Positions 23,301 through 38,889 of a stretch of DNA of 64,000 nt are shown in pieces (positions within the stretch are counted from its first letter, which is position 1; every line of letters begins with the position of its first letter). The translations under genes were made by a program, and so were the position numbers. Below the pieces are notes generated by a model. The model ran no database searches, had not been told where the DNA came from, and saw only the letters and a program-made list of their open reading frames with translations. The stretch spans positions 2,609,001 through 2,673,000 of the forward strand of contig OX387197.1 of NCBI GenBank assembly GCA_947561715.1, given 5' to 3'. This DNA is from Ascidia mentula (lineage: Eukaryota > Chordata > Ascidiacea > Phlebobranchia > Ascidiidae).

Positions 23301-26300
23301 TTATACAAGATTTCAACATTTTTATTGGATACCGCAGGTAGTAGTGATGACGCAGTTGAAGAGTTGAATTTACAACCTGGGGCGAATGTTTACGACGCTC
23401 AGATTGTGAAAGATGAAAAAGGACTTGGGATTACAATAGGAGGATTTTTACTCGGTGAGTAACTAAACTAGATGAATTTCGGTCACCTATAAATGTATTC
23501 AAATTCAACTGTAGTCCTTTTCAGTCTCTGGGTTTCCTAACAATAAAATACACTTATATATGAGTTACGTTATTGGATGTTAGGTTGTAAACAACATCTG
23601 TAAGAACATTCTTCTATTACTTATGCTGCCAATCATGTTCATAATATAAAAAAGCCTCTTGTGGAAATACTAAAACTTATTGTTTTGATATTTAATGATA
23701 AATTGGTATTATATTTAGTCTTAATAGAGTTATGAAATTGTCGCGCATTGGAATGTTTCAACAAATTTAAATTGTGCAGAGGACAAAGACAGTGATGGAG
23801 CGACGGGGATTTATGTGAAAAGTGTAACGCCTGGTTCGGCTGCTGATATTGATGGAAGGATTAAACCAGGAGATCAAATAATTGCTGTAATTCCTTGTTG
23901 ACATGTATTGTATGGCATTGTGTTGTTATTATTCTAGAATATCCTTTCCTTAAGTACGTTCTTATCCCCACTGTTCCCGAATACCTCCAAATGTTTCTTT
24001 TTTGAACTGATTCTAACGTTTTCATTGAATTTTTTCAGGTTGACGGCAAGAGGTTGGATCGAGAGAATGTTTCAAGCAAAGAAGCAGTGGAAGCTCTCAA
24101 GTCCACAGGAGCTGTCGTGAAGCTCACCATGGCAAGGATTCCACAGAAAAAGGTAGAGGTGTTAAATTAAGTCATTTAACTCTATGTAGTTGAATGAAAA
24201 ATTAACTTGTGGTCATATAATGTGCAGTATTCCTATTTCCCTTGCTCATAACCACGGAGAATTTTCATCAGATGACTGCTTTAGTAACAATGGTAAGAAA
24301 CTAAAAATGTAATAATTATACTTTTCAGAAGGAATCTTTCCAGATGGAAGAAAACAGTGCAGTGTTGCAAGATCCAGAAGCTGATTTCAGTGAGTTGCGT
24401 GAGATAAGTGTATTTAATTCATTCATAAAATCGAATTAATCTTGGTGCTGTACCAGGAGGGGAACTCCCAATGGATATTGAAGAGAGAATCAAGCAGAAG
24501 TGGAGGATGATCATGGGGTCACAATATGAAATTGCTGTAAGTGTTTAAAAAACTTCACCGTTTGCCAGTGTTGCATACATTAAATTATATTGACGTAGTT
24601 TTATTTAGTCACTACTGTGTCATGACCACCCCAATATAATTTAATGAATAAATTTCTACAATTCACAGATATATAGACAACATTTCTCTCCGACTCAACA
24701 CTAACATATGGTTGTTTGGTTTATCAATAGATTGTGATTTTTAATTACATTTGTTTTCAGGTTGCACAGTTGAGGAAATTTTCTTTGACCAGTGGTCTGG
24801 GCATTAGTTTGGAAGGAACCATTGATTACAACGACAGACCCCATCATTACATAAGGTAGGGATGAGTATGTTTGTTGGTAATTGCCACAGAAAGATATTG
24901 GCCATGCAATATTTATTGTTAGACTGAAAAATATGTGTTTTGAATTTTTTTTCCTTTGCAAAAAGTATCATTTTGCCAAGTGTACATGTATATACTTGAA
25001 ATAGACTTCACTTATCTTTAAAGTTGTAACAAATAACAACATAGGTTGGGATCAGGAAATATTACAAAATTATTGTGTTATCTTCAGATCAATCTTGCCA
25101 GAAGGACCAGTTGGTAGAAACGGAAACCTGAGAGCTGGTGATGAGTTATTGGAAGTGAACGGTCATCAACTACTCGGATTAAACCACGTCGAGGTTGTCG
25201 TTATTCTCAAAGAGTTGCCTCTCCACGTACGAATGGTCTGTGCCCGCCCTCATGACAAAGGGCACAGAAATACAGCTCGTGATTCGGTCGTGTTTGAAGA
25301 AAAAGATGGGGACTTTCTGGAAATGCCCGTTCAGCCAGCAGGTACTATGTTTATATATTTGTGGTAATACACTAACGACACATTACTGGAAAATTCATTG
25401 TTTGGGTACAGTGTACAATTGTACAACTATGATATGATACAGTCAAATGGTCGTATGCACTGCATTATACACACAGATTCGTAGATAAGTCTTTTTGTTT
25501 TATCACTTTAATTATTATTTTTTTAAAAACTGCAGCTCATTAATTTTGTCCTAACAGCCAAATTCTAACGTGTTCTGTTTAAATATAATTTTGTCAAAAT
25601 ACAAAGAACAAACTAAATATTATTATGTGTTCTTGCATAAAGAATGGACAGATTCATTGAGAAATTTAAATTGTTTTTTTTTTCTTAAAAAAATCCAGTG
25701 TTTTTCTTTCTTCAGTTGCAGCAATGAGCAGATACAGTCCTCCACAGGAGATGCTCGAAGAGCAACCTCCCACCTCCTCCGATTCATCATCTTCACTTGA
25801 TTCCATGGCTCAAATCAGAAAGGTGAAAAAGAAGGATTGAATTAAGTTCAAAAGACAAAACTAGGCCTGTCATTAACAATGGTTTTGTCCCAAATTAAAA
25901 CTTGTTATTTATACCAATTTAAGTAAAAAAACCTTTCCACCTCTCCTTTTTTGATACTCTTTGTAAAGAACAAGTTGTTGTTATTGCAGCAAATGCCAGA
26001 AATGCCACCAAAACAGGATTTTAATATGACCGAGGAAGCAGTGGTACCGAAAAGACCGGCAAGTTTGTCGAGTATAAGTAGCGAGGATTCGGAGATGGCA
26101 GCAATTCCCCCACTACGTAAGAATCTTTAAACAACAGGAAAAAGTTTGTCCTGTCCTGTTGTTCGTGTTGTTTCAATGAACTGTGTTTTTGTACTTTTAT
26201 GTTGACCCAATATGTTTTTTACCTCCCACATAAACTTGTACCAAAATTATTGTGTTTTTAATTAAAGTTGGCTTAAAAGTAGAATTCTGATGAATTCCAA

Positions 26301-29300
26301 CAAACGCATAAAACGTGAAAAGTTTCTGTGACTTTCTAAACAAACATTTTCAGCTGAACCAGCTGTAGAACCCGAACCGGCGAGTGCTTGGGAGAATCAA
26401 GTTACTGTGATTGAGCTTGAAAAGGGAGAACGTGGCTTGGGATTCAGCATTCTCGATTTCCAGGTTTGTGTTCAATACAATAGGCGTGTCCTATGTAACA
26501 ACCTGATAATTTATGTCAATCATTGAATCTGTTTCATGTGGTTGAACTTCAGACATAGAGGTTGTTGGCCTTTTTCCATCACTAGTGAACTTTCGAGTTA
26601 AACAAATTACCTCAGCAATAATGGCTATTTGTATAATAAGATATATACGATGTATTATAACACAATGTAATGCTAAGTACTGTAAACCTTTTTCCCTGGC
26701 AAAGATTAAATTGTGGGACATGTCAATACTGCTGCATGGCAACCCTTGCATTGCAATCACCTTTCCTATATACATATATCTATGCACATTGCATATATAT
26801 TGAAAAATTGCTCACAAGAAGCAGATATAATAGAGTATAAGCAATGCACCTAACTACCTTTCTATAGTGAGGCGCAGACATAACAGTATTTTACCACTCC
26901 ATTGACAGGATCCAATGCATGCGGATCGAACTGCAGTCCTTGTTCGATCTCTGGTTGAAAAAGGTGTTGCTGAACACGATGGGCGCTTGGAGCCCGGTGA
27001 TCGTCTGATATTCGTAAACGATGCCTCTCTCGAACATGCTGACCTCGATGAAGCTGTCAGGATTCTGAAGGTTTGAACTATAAGTAGAGCGTATCATTAC
27101 ATTTATTAGACTCTATTGCTTAAATACGTTAAAAATTGTTGTGCATTTGTTAAAATGAGTATTAAGTATTTTAGTAGAGTCATGCATTTCTAAGAAACAT
27201 GTTGGCTATTGTAATTTTGCAAAACCATGTACATGTACGTAAAAATGTGTTTGAACCTCCAACAAACCAATATATATCAACTTTCAGGCTGTACCGAAAG
27301 GAATGGTAATGATTGGAGTTGCAAAACCAAAACCCATGTTTCGAGTTCCATCCACAACTGATGAAGATGCACCAACTCAGCATGGTAAGAAATCCACACC
27401 AGTTTATTTTAAGCATTAAAACAGAGATGGCACCTGAGCCCCTAGGCATATCCACAAGCATATTTGAGGTTCCAAAGGTTTATGGGTATGTAAGTCACTT
27501 ATTTATTTAATATGAGGCTACTTGCCACATAGTTTTAGATAAAGTTGTTGTTTTAGCAACAAATAAACTCTTAAAACAGACTCAAAATTTTGAACTATTT
27601 TAATGTTTGACTCAACTATTTTTTTATTTTAGAGCCACCGGAAGTTTTAGTACCAGTTGCCCCCCAACTTTCACCACCAACTTCTTCGTCCAGCTCATCC
27701 GACGTAAGATTGCTTCAATTTTTTTAAATATGATTTTTTTAAAACTGTGTTTTGTTGTAAGGTTTAATGAAGGTATTGTAACAAGTGCACTATCTATAAA
27801 CCACAATTTTCAGGCACATCTTCCACACGAATGGTAAAATTTCAATCAATGTTGTCAACGTGTTTTTGGTTCTTTTATTTCTTCACTGGCATGTATTTTT
27901 TGAGACTGATCACATTTTTAATATGTCAAAATTACTTTATCTTAATCTATGTCAATTGCATGACTTTCCACATTTCAAAATATCTTGTGATGATCACAAT
28001 GTTTTCCAATGAAATCATACTTTAGGGAAGGGATGAAATTGCGCCAACATTTGACCAAAGTATTGAAAGTGATGTAAATTATCTAGTTAATTTGACAGAC
28101 ATATGTGATACATACATGAAATAATAAATTCAAAGTTGAAAAAAAACTGAAAAAATGTTTCTTATTCGGTTTAAACAACCCCTCTTGTTTATTCTCATCT
28201 TTGCAAGTAATTTTTTCAGAGTGAAAATGTGGAGCTCCCTCCAGTGGAATCGACCACAATGTTACATCACACGCTGGTAAGTCGATACAACAACAATCAG
28301 TATTCCTTTCAAAACAACCCACATTACCCAAATTATCATAATCGGACATCTCAGTGATTTCAGTGATTAACACCAAGTTTTCTCAGTAATTTTGTTGTTG
28401 TTAGAGCCAAATATGGAACCTCCAATGCTCAGAAGAAAGTGTAAATTTAAAGAGAAAAACACAGAAAATTGTACAAAGTGATCAAAAATTTAAAACATCT
28501 TGTTGTTGCACAGCAATTTTGGCTGTCCTATTATAAAAAGTGTTGATGTCTTTCATTTTAGTCAGAGCTTAACAGCCAAATTTTGATAGTTTTTTTGGGA
28601 TAGAGCCTTGGTTAAAAATCACTACTCCAAATAAGTGCAAAGAGTCCATTTGCCGAAATATGCTTAGATATTGAGTGTGAAATATCTAAAAAATATCCCG
28701 AAATGTATAAAATTCATGTAGACACTTTGGCCAGCGGTTTTGTTTCTGAGAATAAGCAGATAAACAAGTTATGTTACAATTAATGATTGCGTTCGACTCA
28801 TCCAGGGACACACCTCTCCTCTTCTTCACCAATCTCCGGAACTCACAGAGGAGCCGGCTCCTGAACAAGAGAATAAACCAATCTGGGAAAACAGAAGTCT
28901 TTCACCAGAATCTCCGAGAGTTGTTGGTGAGATTTAGAAAAAGAGGCAAAGCAAAAATAATAGTGATGAAAATAACACTGCAGAAACGAAAATGCTTGTT
29001 TATTTAACAGGTTTTTTGGAAAAATATATTTTATACTTATATTATTCATGTTATAACTATATGTACTCCTATACTTTATGTGATTACAAATGAAATCCTA
29101 AAATAATATTTTAAAGTTTTCGAAATATTTCCCAACTTTTGTATCTGCCTTATTTAAAGAAGGAATGGTAAAGATGACAAGGAGCGTTCTTGTGCAATAA
29201 ATTACCTTTTGTGCCAGTTTCCCATTGATTAAAACATATATGTGCATTGTCAAATATGACAACCCTGTTCCTGTTGCGTCTGCAAGTATGAATAATTAAC

Positions 29301-32300
29301 GTGGAACCATCATAACATTGAGTTTTTTGTGTTAGCTGCAGCAAGGGAACCACCACAGCATGCAAGGCTTTCATCATCAGATTCTGAAGCTTCAAGGTAA
29401 AAAATATCTTTGATTTTACTTTTAATATCAAGCTATTATGTTGTAGTCACATTATTATTAAATAAATTTGTGTTGATAATGAAGTGTGCGCTGAGGTGCA
29501 AACTTTCAAAAAGAGCTGTGTTTGACAGTGGATTGTCAGTTGCAATGAACATTTTTAAATGAATACATGAATATTTTAGCGACGACAAAGTTTCGCCTCC
29601 GACAATAATAAAAACAACTAAGGTGGAGAAAAGGTATTAGGATGAAGTTGATTGTGTGTGTTTATATGGATTAGGTACAACACCCATTCATAGTTGTGTT
29701 TTTTTTGTAGTCAGTTTGATGTCAAAGTTTAATGTTTGTTTACTTGCTGTTGTGCCACTAGGGTGTTTTTGGAATGTTGTTGAATTTCCATGTTTTATGT
29801 TGTGAGTGGTGTCAGTAGATGTGTTTACTGGTGGTAAATATTATATTTAGCAGGTTTTCTTGAAGAAACATCGTTTGTTCAATATTAAATTCCGTATTTA
29901 AAATATCAAATAATGTAGAAATATAAAACTATTTGGAAGATTTGTTTATTATTTGATTATGTTAAGTTGTGAGTAGCAAATCACCTGCAATAGTGTTCAG
30001 AAACTTTCTAATTGAATGAATATATCCTGTGTTTTAGCTAATATTTCTATGCTGTTACATAATGTCTTGGATCTTCTATATTACAGCCAACATATGGAAG
30101 TGAAGCAAATACAAATGTCCGGCATGACGGCTATCGCGATAACAAGCAATCTACCAAATATTGCGAAAAATAAACCAACACAACCTTTGAGAAATCCACC
30201 AGGTATCTGTGTATGTTGGATTAGCTATACAGCTCTGTTGTACATTTAAAAATACAGACTGATTGTCACTATGTTTTTAATTACTTGAACTAGTTTTGTG
30301 GTGAATGATTAATTTCACTTTTAATGATTTTTTTGTCACCACCAAATGAATATTTTCAAGCTGTTTTGTTTAGGTCACATGACTCCCTCTGTACCACCAA
30401 AGCCGGTCGGTTATACTGCCCCCTCATGGCAAACTGCAGAGCCCGACGTCCCAAAACCCAAACCACCTATAGATGGGTTTGAAAGGATCGTGCAGATGTC
30501 AAAAGGAAATTCCAGCTTGGGTAAGAGTGGTTGCTAATATTTTACAAGGAACAATGTTGAAATTCTAACACTTATTATGTTGAGTTTGAGCAATGATACT
30601 CAAATTTTGAGTGCAAGCAAATAAGAATATTATCTATGGTGCACAATCGATAACATGTTTGGCTTGATCACAAGTCTTTGGTATTAGACTAATAGGTTTT
30701 TAGCAGATTGTTTCTTGTGTGGAGAAACTTCTTTGCGAAGGTTGTCATTAAAAAGGTCATAAACTGAGAAAATCACCTGAATGTTAATTGATAAAAATCC
30801 CCCTTTACACCAGAAAAACCATAATCTTATTTGCTGATGATTAATCACTGAACAATCTTACCTTTTGCCTGAAGCTACTAAATCCATTCTTCAAAAAATT
30901 CAGGTATTACAGTGACTCCTGACAAAGAGGGGGATGGTTTAATTGTGAGGTCCATCATTGCTGGTGGGGCAGTGGCCAGAGCGGGAGAACCCCACATCGG
31001 TGACATGATTCGGCGGATTAACCATGACTCAGCAGTTGGACTTGGTACAGCTCAGGCTCGAGCGCTGATCAGAAATCATTCAACTTACAGCAACGATGTG
31101 ACGTGAGTTTGTGGTGTTAAGTTTAAATATTGTTGTTTATTGCGTGCGTTTTAGTTAAAATATATATTTTGTCTATTATATCTTAACCTAAAGCCTTTCT
31201 TGTTACCCTGATGAAATGTTTACTGGTCTGCACAGAACCGTGTGTGTATAAATTAGACTTTTGAAAAGACATTTATGACATCTTATTTTAGCACATTTTT
31301 TTGATTAATTAGACAAAATAAATTAATTGTTGAAAAAATTGTTTCTTTCAGCATCGGTTATGTCCCAAAACGTTATATCGAAGCTTTCAAGCAAGACCTG
31401 CCGATACCAGAAGATCTTGAAGATGACTCGACTGATCCGACAACACCCAAGACGCCAAACAGTGTTGGACATTTTGCTGCTCTCAAGTCCATGTTTGAAG
31501 CTCAAGGTTTGATTCTACTTCAATAGGAACATTTTAACAATCCAACATTACGACTTAAACTTTATGTTGAACAGTGCTTTGTGTGTGCTGATTGCCTGAA
31601 AATTCCTATTTATTTAACATTGCAAAACTTACACTTCATAAACATCTGAATTTTTTAAGCGTTCATTTATTTCAACAATGTCAAGTGTTTTCTGTCGAAA
31701 GTTGCAAGAATTTATGAAAGCTTTCAATGAAAATGACAATGCAAACAGCTTATCCTAAATGAATTTAAATCTTTTTTGATTCTTTTATGGTACTTGCCAT
31801 TACTTACATAGTTACATTCACCATCACTTTGTATTTTATATTCAGAGGAAATGAGAGGACAACAAACCTCCCCTGTGCCCCTCGATTCTCGATTGTGGGG
31901 AAATCCAGAAAGGTAAAGAAGTGGCATTTTTTATCAATATTATTTTTATTTCATCGACTGACACAATGTGAGGGAAAAACTAAATTAATATTAAGGCACA
32001 AACAAAATTTGCCTAAAATATAACAAGATTGTCAAATAGCAGGCATCTGTATTGGTGATTTGTTTTGTTTGTAAAACAAATGTAGAAAAGAAACTAATTT
32101 GTGACTTTAAACAATTATTTTTATGACCAGGATCGTTATCTGGAGATCACCAGGTCAGTCGCTGGGAATAAGTATCGTTGGTGGAAAAAGTAACGACCAA
32201 CAAAATCAGATCAGACTTGAAAATGGAGATGTTGTGCAGGTGATAACAGATATTTTATATCTGTAAACTTCCATTAATAAAATCCACACTTGTATTGTTG

Positions 32301-35300
32301 TTTACCTAAACTGAAGTTGTATTATTTTATTTAAATTTTTATTAAATTTCTTCTGTATCCATGACAACAATATTTCTGATTAAGTTCAGATTGCATCAGT
32401 TAAAATGCACGTTGGAAGTCTTATTCAGTCATGGTAATGCCAAGTTGTATTTCAGGGCATATTTATAAAGGAAGTTGTGCCTGATAGTCCGGTTGGTCGA
32501 GATGGAAGAATTAAACCTGGTGATCGGATTGTTCAGGTGAAAATATTGCTTTTGTTTGTAGAATATTCAACCCCGCATTAAACTATGTAATATCTTGCTA
32601 TTATATTTTCAAGTTAGTATTGGCTTACAATGTATGAACCTGTCTGATCAATTACATTTTAATAGACTGCAGTAAAGTTGTTTTTAACTTGCAAATGCAT
32701 TTCTAACATGTAGTTAAGTGATTTTATGTGAAGTAATTGCAAGTTGTGACCAATAATACAGGTTGACGAATCGAATTTAAACAACGCAACTCACGAGCAA
32801 GCTGTCGAAGCTATTCTGAGAGCGGGAACTCAAGTTTCGTTTGTCGTCCATAGTTTTGTCGGGAACATGCAGGTAAGCTGGGTTAAACGCTACATGTGAT
32901 AAGACTGTCTGTCTCTAATGTGTCATTTGAATGTAGCACGGGTGTACTTTTCATATTGGTGTCAGCATGTTTCAAGAGGTCTGAATAATGTACATATCAA
33001 AGTGCAGTCAGCTATAAGAGTGAGATTATTAAGTCAGTGTATTGAGTGGAGATTTATTTCAAAATTGTTTGCCATTTTTAATTGCCAACAAATAATGTGG
33101 GGTTTGAACATGTTTTGGTCAATACGACAAAAACGTCAAAAAAATGCGCTTTCTCACAAAATTTATGTGTTTCTCCAACTTATCATCACATTTACCTGAA
33201 ATTAGTTTGCTTTCCTTTGAAGTCAGTAAAAAAAGAAAAGTTTTCCTGTTAATTTAAAAATTATGTTTGTCACAATGTCCACTAAACTTAATTTGGAAAA
33301 TGCGGCATTCATTGTAGAAAAATTGAATAATACAAGTAAGTAAAACTTATCTTGAAATATCGTGTCAGATGTTTCTATTTTGATCAAAGCTTCCTCTGTA
33401 CTGTGACAGTTCATTTGATGAATGACTGCATGTGCATTTCTCTGTCTGCAAACTAATGCTGGAATATTTGTCACAAATTTAATGACAGATTCCACAGAAC
33501 AGCTGCAGGTTTTTTAGACTGAAAGCAGGTTTAGGAGATAAAACTGTTTTCAAAATTTTTAGCAGTTCTACAGCAATGCCAGACACAGATCAATGTAGAT
33601 TAATTGTTAACCTTGAGGGACAACCCATATTCTTGCTAGTTGATGAAAATCTAGGTTTTAATACATTTAATGCAACATAAATGAAAACTTATTAGCCTGA
33701 CCATAAAATAGCTATCTTTGAATAATAACAACCATAATATAACTCAACTGTGGTTGATGGTCTTTGATGAGGATAATAATGTACAAAAAGCTTTAAATTG
33801 GTCACTCAAGTGTCAATAGCAATTAAGAACAACTAAAAATCAGTTGCAATATTGATGTTTATTTGTACTTAATAAATTAGTAATACGCTATTTAGAAAAA
33901 ATCAGTCTGCCTTTATATGATATTGTAACTACAACTAACTGTTAATATGAATGGTCACCAGCATCATTTGCATAACCAGATGCATTTTGGGAAGCTGCGT
34001 TGCACTCATTTCACCGGTGCAGCATTCATGGTGAGGGTAGCAGGGTTTGAGCATGTTATACACCACACTCATGTGCCGTGGTTTTGCTTTTTCATACACG
34101 TTCATCCCAAATTTATTTCTGATTTGTCATGGTCATGTTTGGCTGCTTTACGAAGTAGCGATTTCGCATTGTGTGATGTAGAATGTTTTTGTTTTTTTGT
34201 ATTTGCAAACTATTTTACTGAATGGAAAGGTTTTCTTTACTCATTGTTGAGAATTACCTAAACATGTGTTTATACTCAACATACAAGACCATGTGGTTTA
34301 ACTTTCTCTCCTAGTGAATTGAGCTTATTAAGTTTAACACATAAAATTGCATTATTGAAATAACATTACCTTTACTTATAAAAATGAATTTATTTTTGAA
34401 TTTATCTTCTTTAATTTCATTAACATAACATTATATTCCAATCAATCTTAGTTATTTGTCGAAACATTTCAATATCAGGTTTTATTGCCGTGTCATGGAA
34501 TGCCAAACTGCATGGTGTGTCATCGTCACTAACTTCTTGCCTGTGCAATGTTGAGCATTTGTTGTGTTTCAAAACATTTTCATTGCATGGTTTGCATTAC
34601 AATTAACAAAATAGACCTAAGTTAGGTCACCTAACTAATATAAAAGTTACAAATTTAAGCCAACCTTACTTAAATAAACCCAGAAGTATCACAGGTTATA
34701 ACATTACGATTTAATTACAAATAAAGTCTTTATTTAACATGGTGTGAATAAACATAATTTACTGGGCCTTGTTGAAGTTTCATTGTAAAGTGACTCAAAT
34801 TTATCATGTTGGAATGTGTCTGATCTGTTTTGTGTTCACAAAAAAATTATGCAGCCTGTTTTTGGTAAAGTTGTCTATTTTATCATTCAGGAAAACTGTT
34901 GAAATTGCAGTTTTTCCAACTACATAAGTTTCTGCTTATTTTTGTCCTCAAAAGAAAAATATTGAAATCCACGAATATAATGTGTTTCACTTCCTTGTGC
35001 AACTGGATTGTAAATTGTTTTCTTGTAAGTTTTCATCTCATTTTCTTCCAAAAAGATCGTGTGCCTGTGAATGAAAGTAATTCGAGCTTAAAGTAAAATT
35101 TAGTTTGCAAAAAGATAAGAAGTTCTTGTTTAAATGCAGGATGACCCTTCTTCACCTGTTCCCCATCTTCCTCCAGCCCCTTCCCTCACCAAAGAAGGTT
35201 TGTTTGAAACCCCACCATATTTCTCACCATGCTTGTTTGTGTTTCATTGTATTGATTGCACGACAGGTTATGTGTGTTACAAAGAATCCACCAATATTAC

Positions 35301-38300
35301 ACAAAATACAACATTTTACTGAAATATTGCGCAAATATTCCTCCAGACAATAATGCTTGGTCACAATATATAACTGTGAAGTTTTTATTCATTTCAAAAT
35401 ATTTTTGCAATATCAATAAAATTTACAAGGTTCGTGCAGTGCCAAACTATACTTGTAACAATTAATGCTTTAGTATAACTAATTAAGGCTTACATTAAAA
35501 CATTTTAGGAGCTGCCAATGTTCATTTAATAAATCACATGAACACATTAAGTGTCATGCATTAAAAGGACTAAAACTTTTTTCGACCCTTTGCAGCATAA
35601 ATAAAAACCATCTATTAGAAAGCAATTAGTTAGCACTGAACGTAGTGGAATATTCAGTATTCCAGCAATAAAACCAGGGTGAAAGATGCATTGTTCATCA
35701 TGTTTTCGCATAAATTGCTATTTGTTACCAGGTGTTTAATGTGTTATATGCTTGTTTTTAGTTTGTAGTTAACATTACGTACACTCTAGAGTAAGCATGA
35801 TGAGCTTTATACCCTTTGGCCCACGGATGCAAGCTTGTACATAACTTACAACTCTTTTATTTTTATTACAATTTGTTTAACTGTTAGTGATTGGTACATT
35901 TTTTTCATTCAATTTTCACCTTTGTTCGTCTGCTATGAGTAATATGTGGATAGTTTTGTCAGTATGCACACAAGCTTGTAAGTGTAGAATGTTTTTTTGT
36001 TACAGAGAAAATGAATCGAAAATATTCCAACCTTCCTGGTCAGATTCACGTAATTCAACTCAACAAGGGGAGTGGAGGAGTTGGATTGAGTCTTGCAGGG
36101 AATAAGGACAGGTTTGTTGGACAAACCGTTATAAATGGCAGTGTGACTCTTTTTTGTGACTATGTTTCAAACAAGGCAACTGTTAGCAATATAGATTTTC
36201 AGACCTTTAGTCCCCTTAAAGTTGTGAAGTTAACTTGTGAAAAATATTATTTTACCATTCCAGTTTTGTTATTACATAAAAACAACGCAGCATTTTATGT
36301 TTTCTTACATATATTGGAGTTCATACAAGGTAGAATGCATTTGTAGCTGTATTTAAAAAGTAGTAATAAAAGACATTTTTCTGCCTGCAATAAATATATT
36401 TTGCGATCTTAAAAAACTATTTTTTACTTTTTCAAAAATATCAAGTTTTGTGATAACTTTTTCCACAACAATTTTCATAAACTTTGACAACAATCGAACC
36501 TCTCATGTTTACCATCAGATCCCAGCAAAACATCTTCGTGGTGGGGGTGAATCCACGTGGAGCTGCGGGTGTCGATGGACGGATAAAAGTTGGGGACGAG
36601 ATTCTGGAGATCAACGACACCCAACTTAACGTCCCAAACAACCAGCAGGTGGCGTTTGACGTCATAAAGGGAGCGAAAGATGAACTTTGTTTTGTCGTTC
36701 ACAGGTAAACTATTCCACTATTAGGGATCGACAAGTTTACAAAATAAGTTAAAATTATGATGGCCCACATATATGAGCACGACAAAATATGTGAATCGTA
36801 TTTAAGCCCAACTGTGCTGCTACCCCTTATTTAATGTATGTACGAGTTTTAAAAGGTTACTGTTTCTTAGTTCACATTTCAAATCCCATTGGAGTAGATT
36901 TTATTACCGATTTTCAGCTGAAACATTTTGCACACAAAATGATATTACGTATTTTTTTTACAAAACAGGAACCAAAAAGCGGTGAAAGTGGATCCTGTTA
37001 GGGTTCCATCGGCGCCAAAAGACGCCCGAAAATCTCATCACAGACAGGGGTCATTGGAAGGTCACAACATGCCTCATGGTCACGGTCGAGCGAGCAGCAG
37101 CAGCGACGGTCGTCAAAGTCCATACTCTGACATCCGGGTCATCAAACTCGTCAAGGACTTTCAAGGTGAAATATAAATTTGGTATTTTAGTGAAAAAAAA
37201 TTTAAGCAACACTACAACACATTAAGCGTGTCTATGTCGATGTATTTGGAGGAATAAAAGAATTATATGAAAGTTAAGAAAAACATATACATATTGACTG
37301 AAACAAGTCGGTATGAATATCAATGTGGCGATTCGGGAATCCATAAAATTGATATCGCGTCAAAAGTCCTTTCCTTTTGGATATTGTGCTAATTCTGCCA
37401 TGAATTTACTGTCATTTTTTAGGGGTGGTATTTTCACGTTCACGAAAATCACATCACGATCTGACTATTAATGCGAATTCGTGAGGAAATAATGAAAAGT
37501 TTGTTGCGTAACATTACAACGAATATTCAGCATGTTACATAAATACTCCCTTTTCCGTGGTTGACTGCATTCACAGCGCACCGTTATAAAGTGTATTGGT
37601 GGAAAAGATTTTTCTTGACAAAAGATCGGTTGAATAAATATATCAGTGTTTCACAAAATTTTTTTTTTTCCGCCGCGCCACAATTATTATCAAAGGAAAT
37701 TCTGAGTGCATTCGGAATGGTAGTCGGATTATTTTGAACTTACAACGCGGTTCGTCATGAAAATCATCGCATCCTTTGTGGAAAATGTTGGCTTCGTTTT
37801 TTCTCTCAGCTATCTTGTATCTGGTTTAAGTTGCATCAACTTTACACAACGTTCTCGAACCCTTTAACCTGTGTTAAGCTTAACCCTTCACGTTATCCAT
37901 GTTCTCCTGTATGTGGGTCGAGAAGTCGTGCGTCGTACGAATAGCCGCAGGGATTCAGTCTATAAGATCTTATCGCACAAAAATTCATTTGTACAAACTT
38001 TCAATTTAAAAAACTGGTCAATTTCAAACACTCAGCATAACTTTTTGCAACGGGGATTTCTCTTGAGTTAAATGTTCAATTTAACACTTACATGGAATGT
38101 GGTTTCAACGGTGTTACAGTAATATTGTTTGCGGTTTTCCTTTAAATTGATCACTCATGCATAAGTTTTTTGTACCAGGGTTGGGCTTTGCGATATCCGA
38201 GACAGCTAACGGGATAGTTGTGCAATCCATTGCAAAGGGTGGAACGGCTGACAGGGACGGAAGACTGAATATTGGCGACCATATTTTGGCGGTGGATGAC

Positions 38301-38889
38301 AACTCAATAACAGGAGTTTCCTACGAAACGGTGAGATTATTTGATTTTTTTATGTTAATGCACTCCTATGTGAAATTCTTCTAATTTCTTAGTTGTGATT
38401 TACATAAAACAATCATGATTAATCTATCAATCATGATTTAAGTGCAAATTCGCAATTGTATTTGCTTTAGTTAAGGTCCTTATTATATATTTTCTCCTAA
38501 CAAACTAATATCTTGGCTATATTTTCATGTGAGTGTAGCTTAGTGGGTTAAACCTCTGCGTGATACAAGTAAATTTGATCATGTTTCAATTCATTTGCTT
38601 CGATCAAATGAACAAAAAACGTATTCTGCTTATTACAAAATAAATGTTAAATAGAAATATTCAGTAAACGATTTTTTCTTTACTCAAACTGGCAAATATA
38701 CTTTTATATTCTGCCGTTTCCGAACAAGTCAGGGTTTTCCTATACTTTCTGACTCCGTAATCACATAATATTCTTCTTTTATTCTGACAACTCTCGTGTT
38801 TACGCAGGCGATTGCGGTTCTAAAGCAGTCACGTGGTACAGTGAAACTCACCGTCGCTTCGGGACCAATGGGCTCCCCTGCGCCGTCAG
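20372..38889 (+). other. MPDZ: MPDZ exon set A: L27 and PDZ1-9
   Basis: All junctions keep phase. L27: 20372-20554, 20971-21082. PDZ1: 21257-21405, 21536-21671, 21869-21990. PDZ2: 22262-22515, 22945-23072. PDZ3: 23338-23454, 23780-23886, 24039-24152. Linker: 24329-24389, 24457-24536. PDZ4: 24761-24855, 25088-25341. Linker: 25716-25822, 25990-26116. PDZ5: 26354-26463, 26909-27070, 27288-27384. Linker: 27633-27703, 28026-28073, 28220-28276, 28806-28926, 29342-29396, 29580-29633, 30087-30202. PDZ6: 30374-30520, 30904-31102. Linker: 31352-31506, 31846-31912. PDZ7: 32131-32239, 32456-32536, 32762-32872. Linker: 35140-35197. PDZ8: 36006-36111, 36519-36704. Linker: 36969-37165. PDZ9: 38179-38330, 38808-38889 (ends phase 1, donor GTGGGC). 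TTCAG at 20362-20366, just before the ATG, may accept a 5' exon or a spliced leader. Confidence 0.85.

Noticed and set aside
27814-27833. Possible 20-base micro-exon (AHLPHEW) in the PDZ5-PDZ6 linker
   Set aside because: It ends in phase 2 while the next exon at 28026 reads correctly only from phase 0, so inclusion would break the frame.
33947-34261. 104-codon frame in the PDZ7-PDZ8 intron
   Set aside because: Inside a 2.3-kb intron, His- and Phe-rich by chance, no homology or coding bias.
35347-35377. Possible exon [10 protein letters not shown] before PDZ8
   Set aside because: Its donor leaves phase 0 whereas the PDZ8 exon needs phase 1; direct joining of 35197 to 36006 fits.
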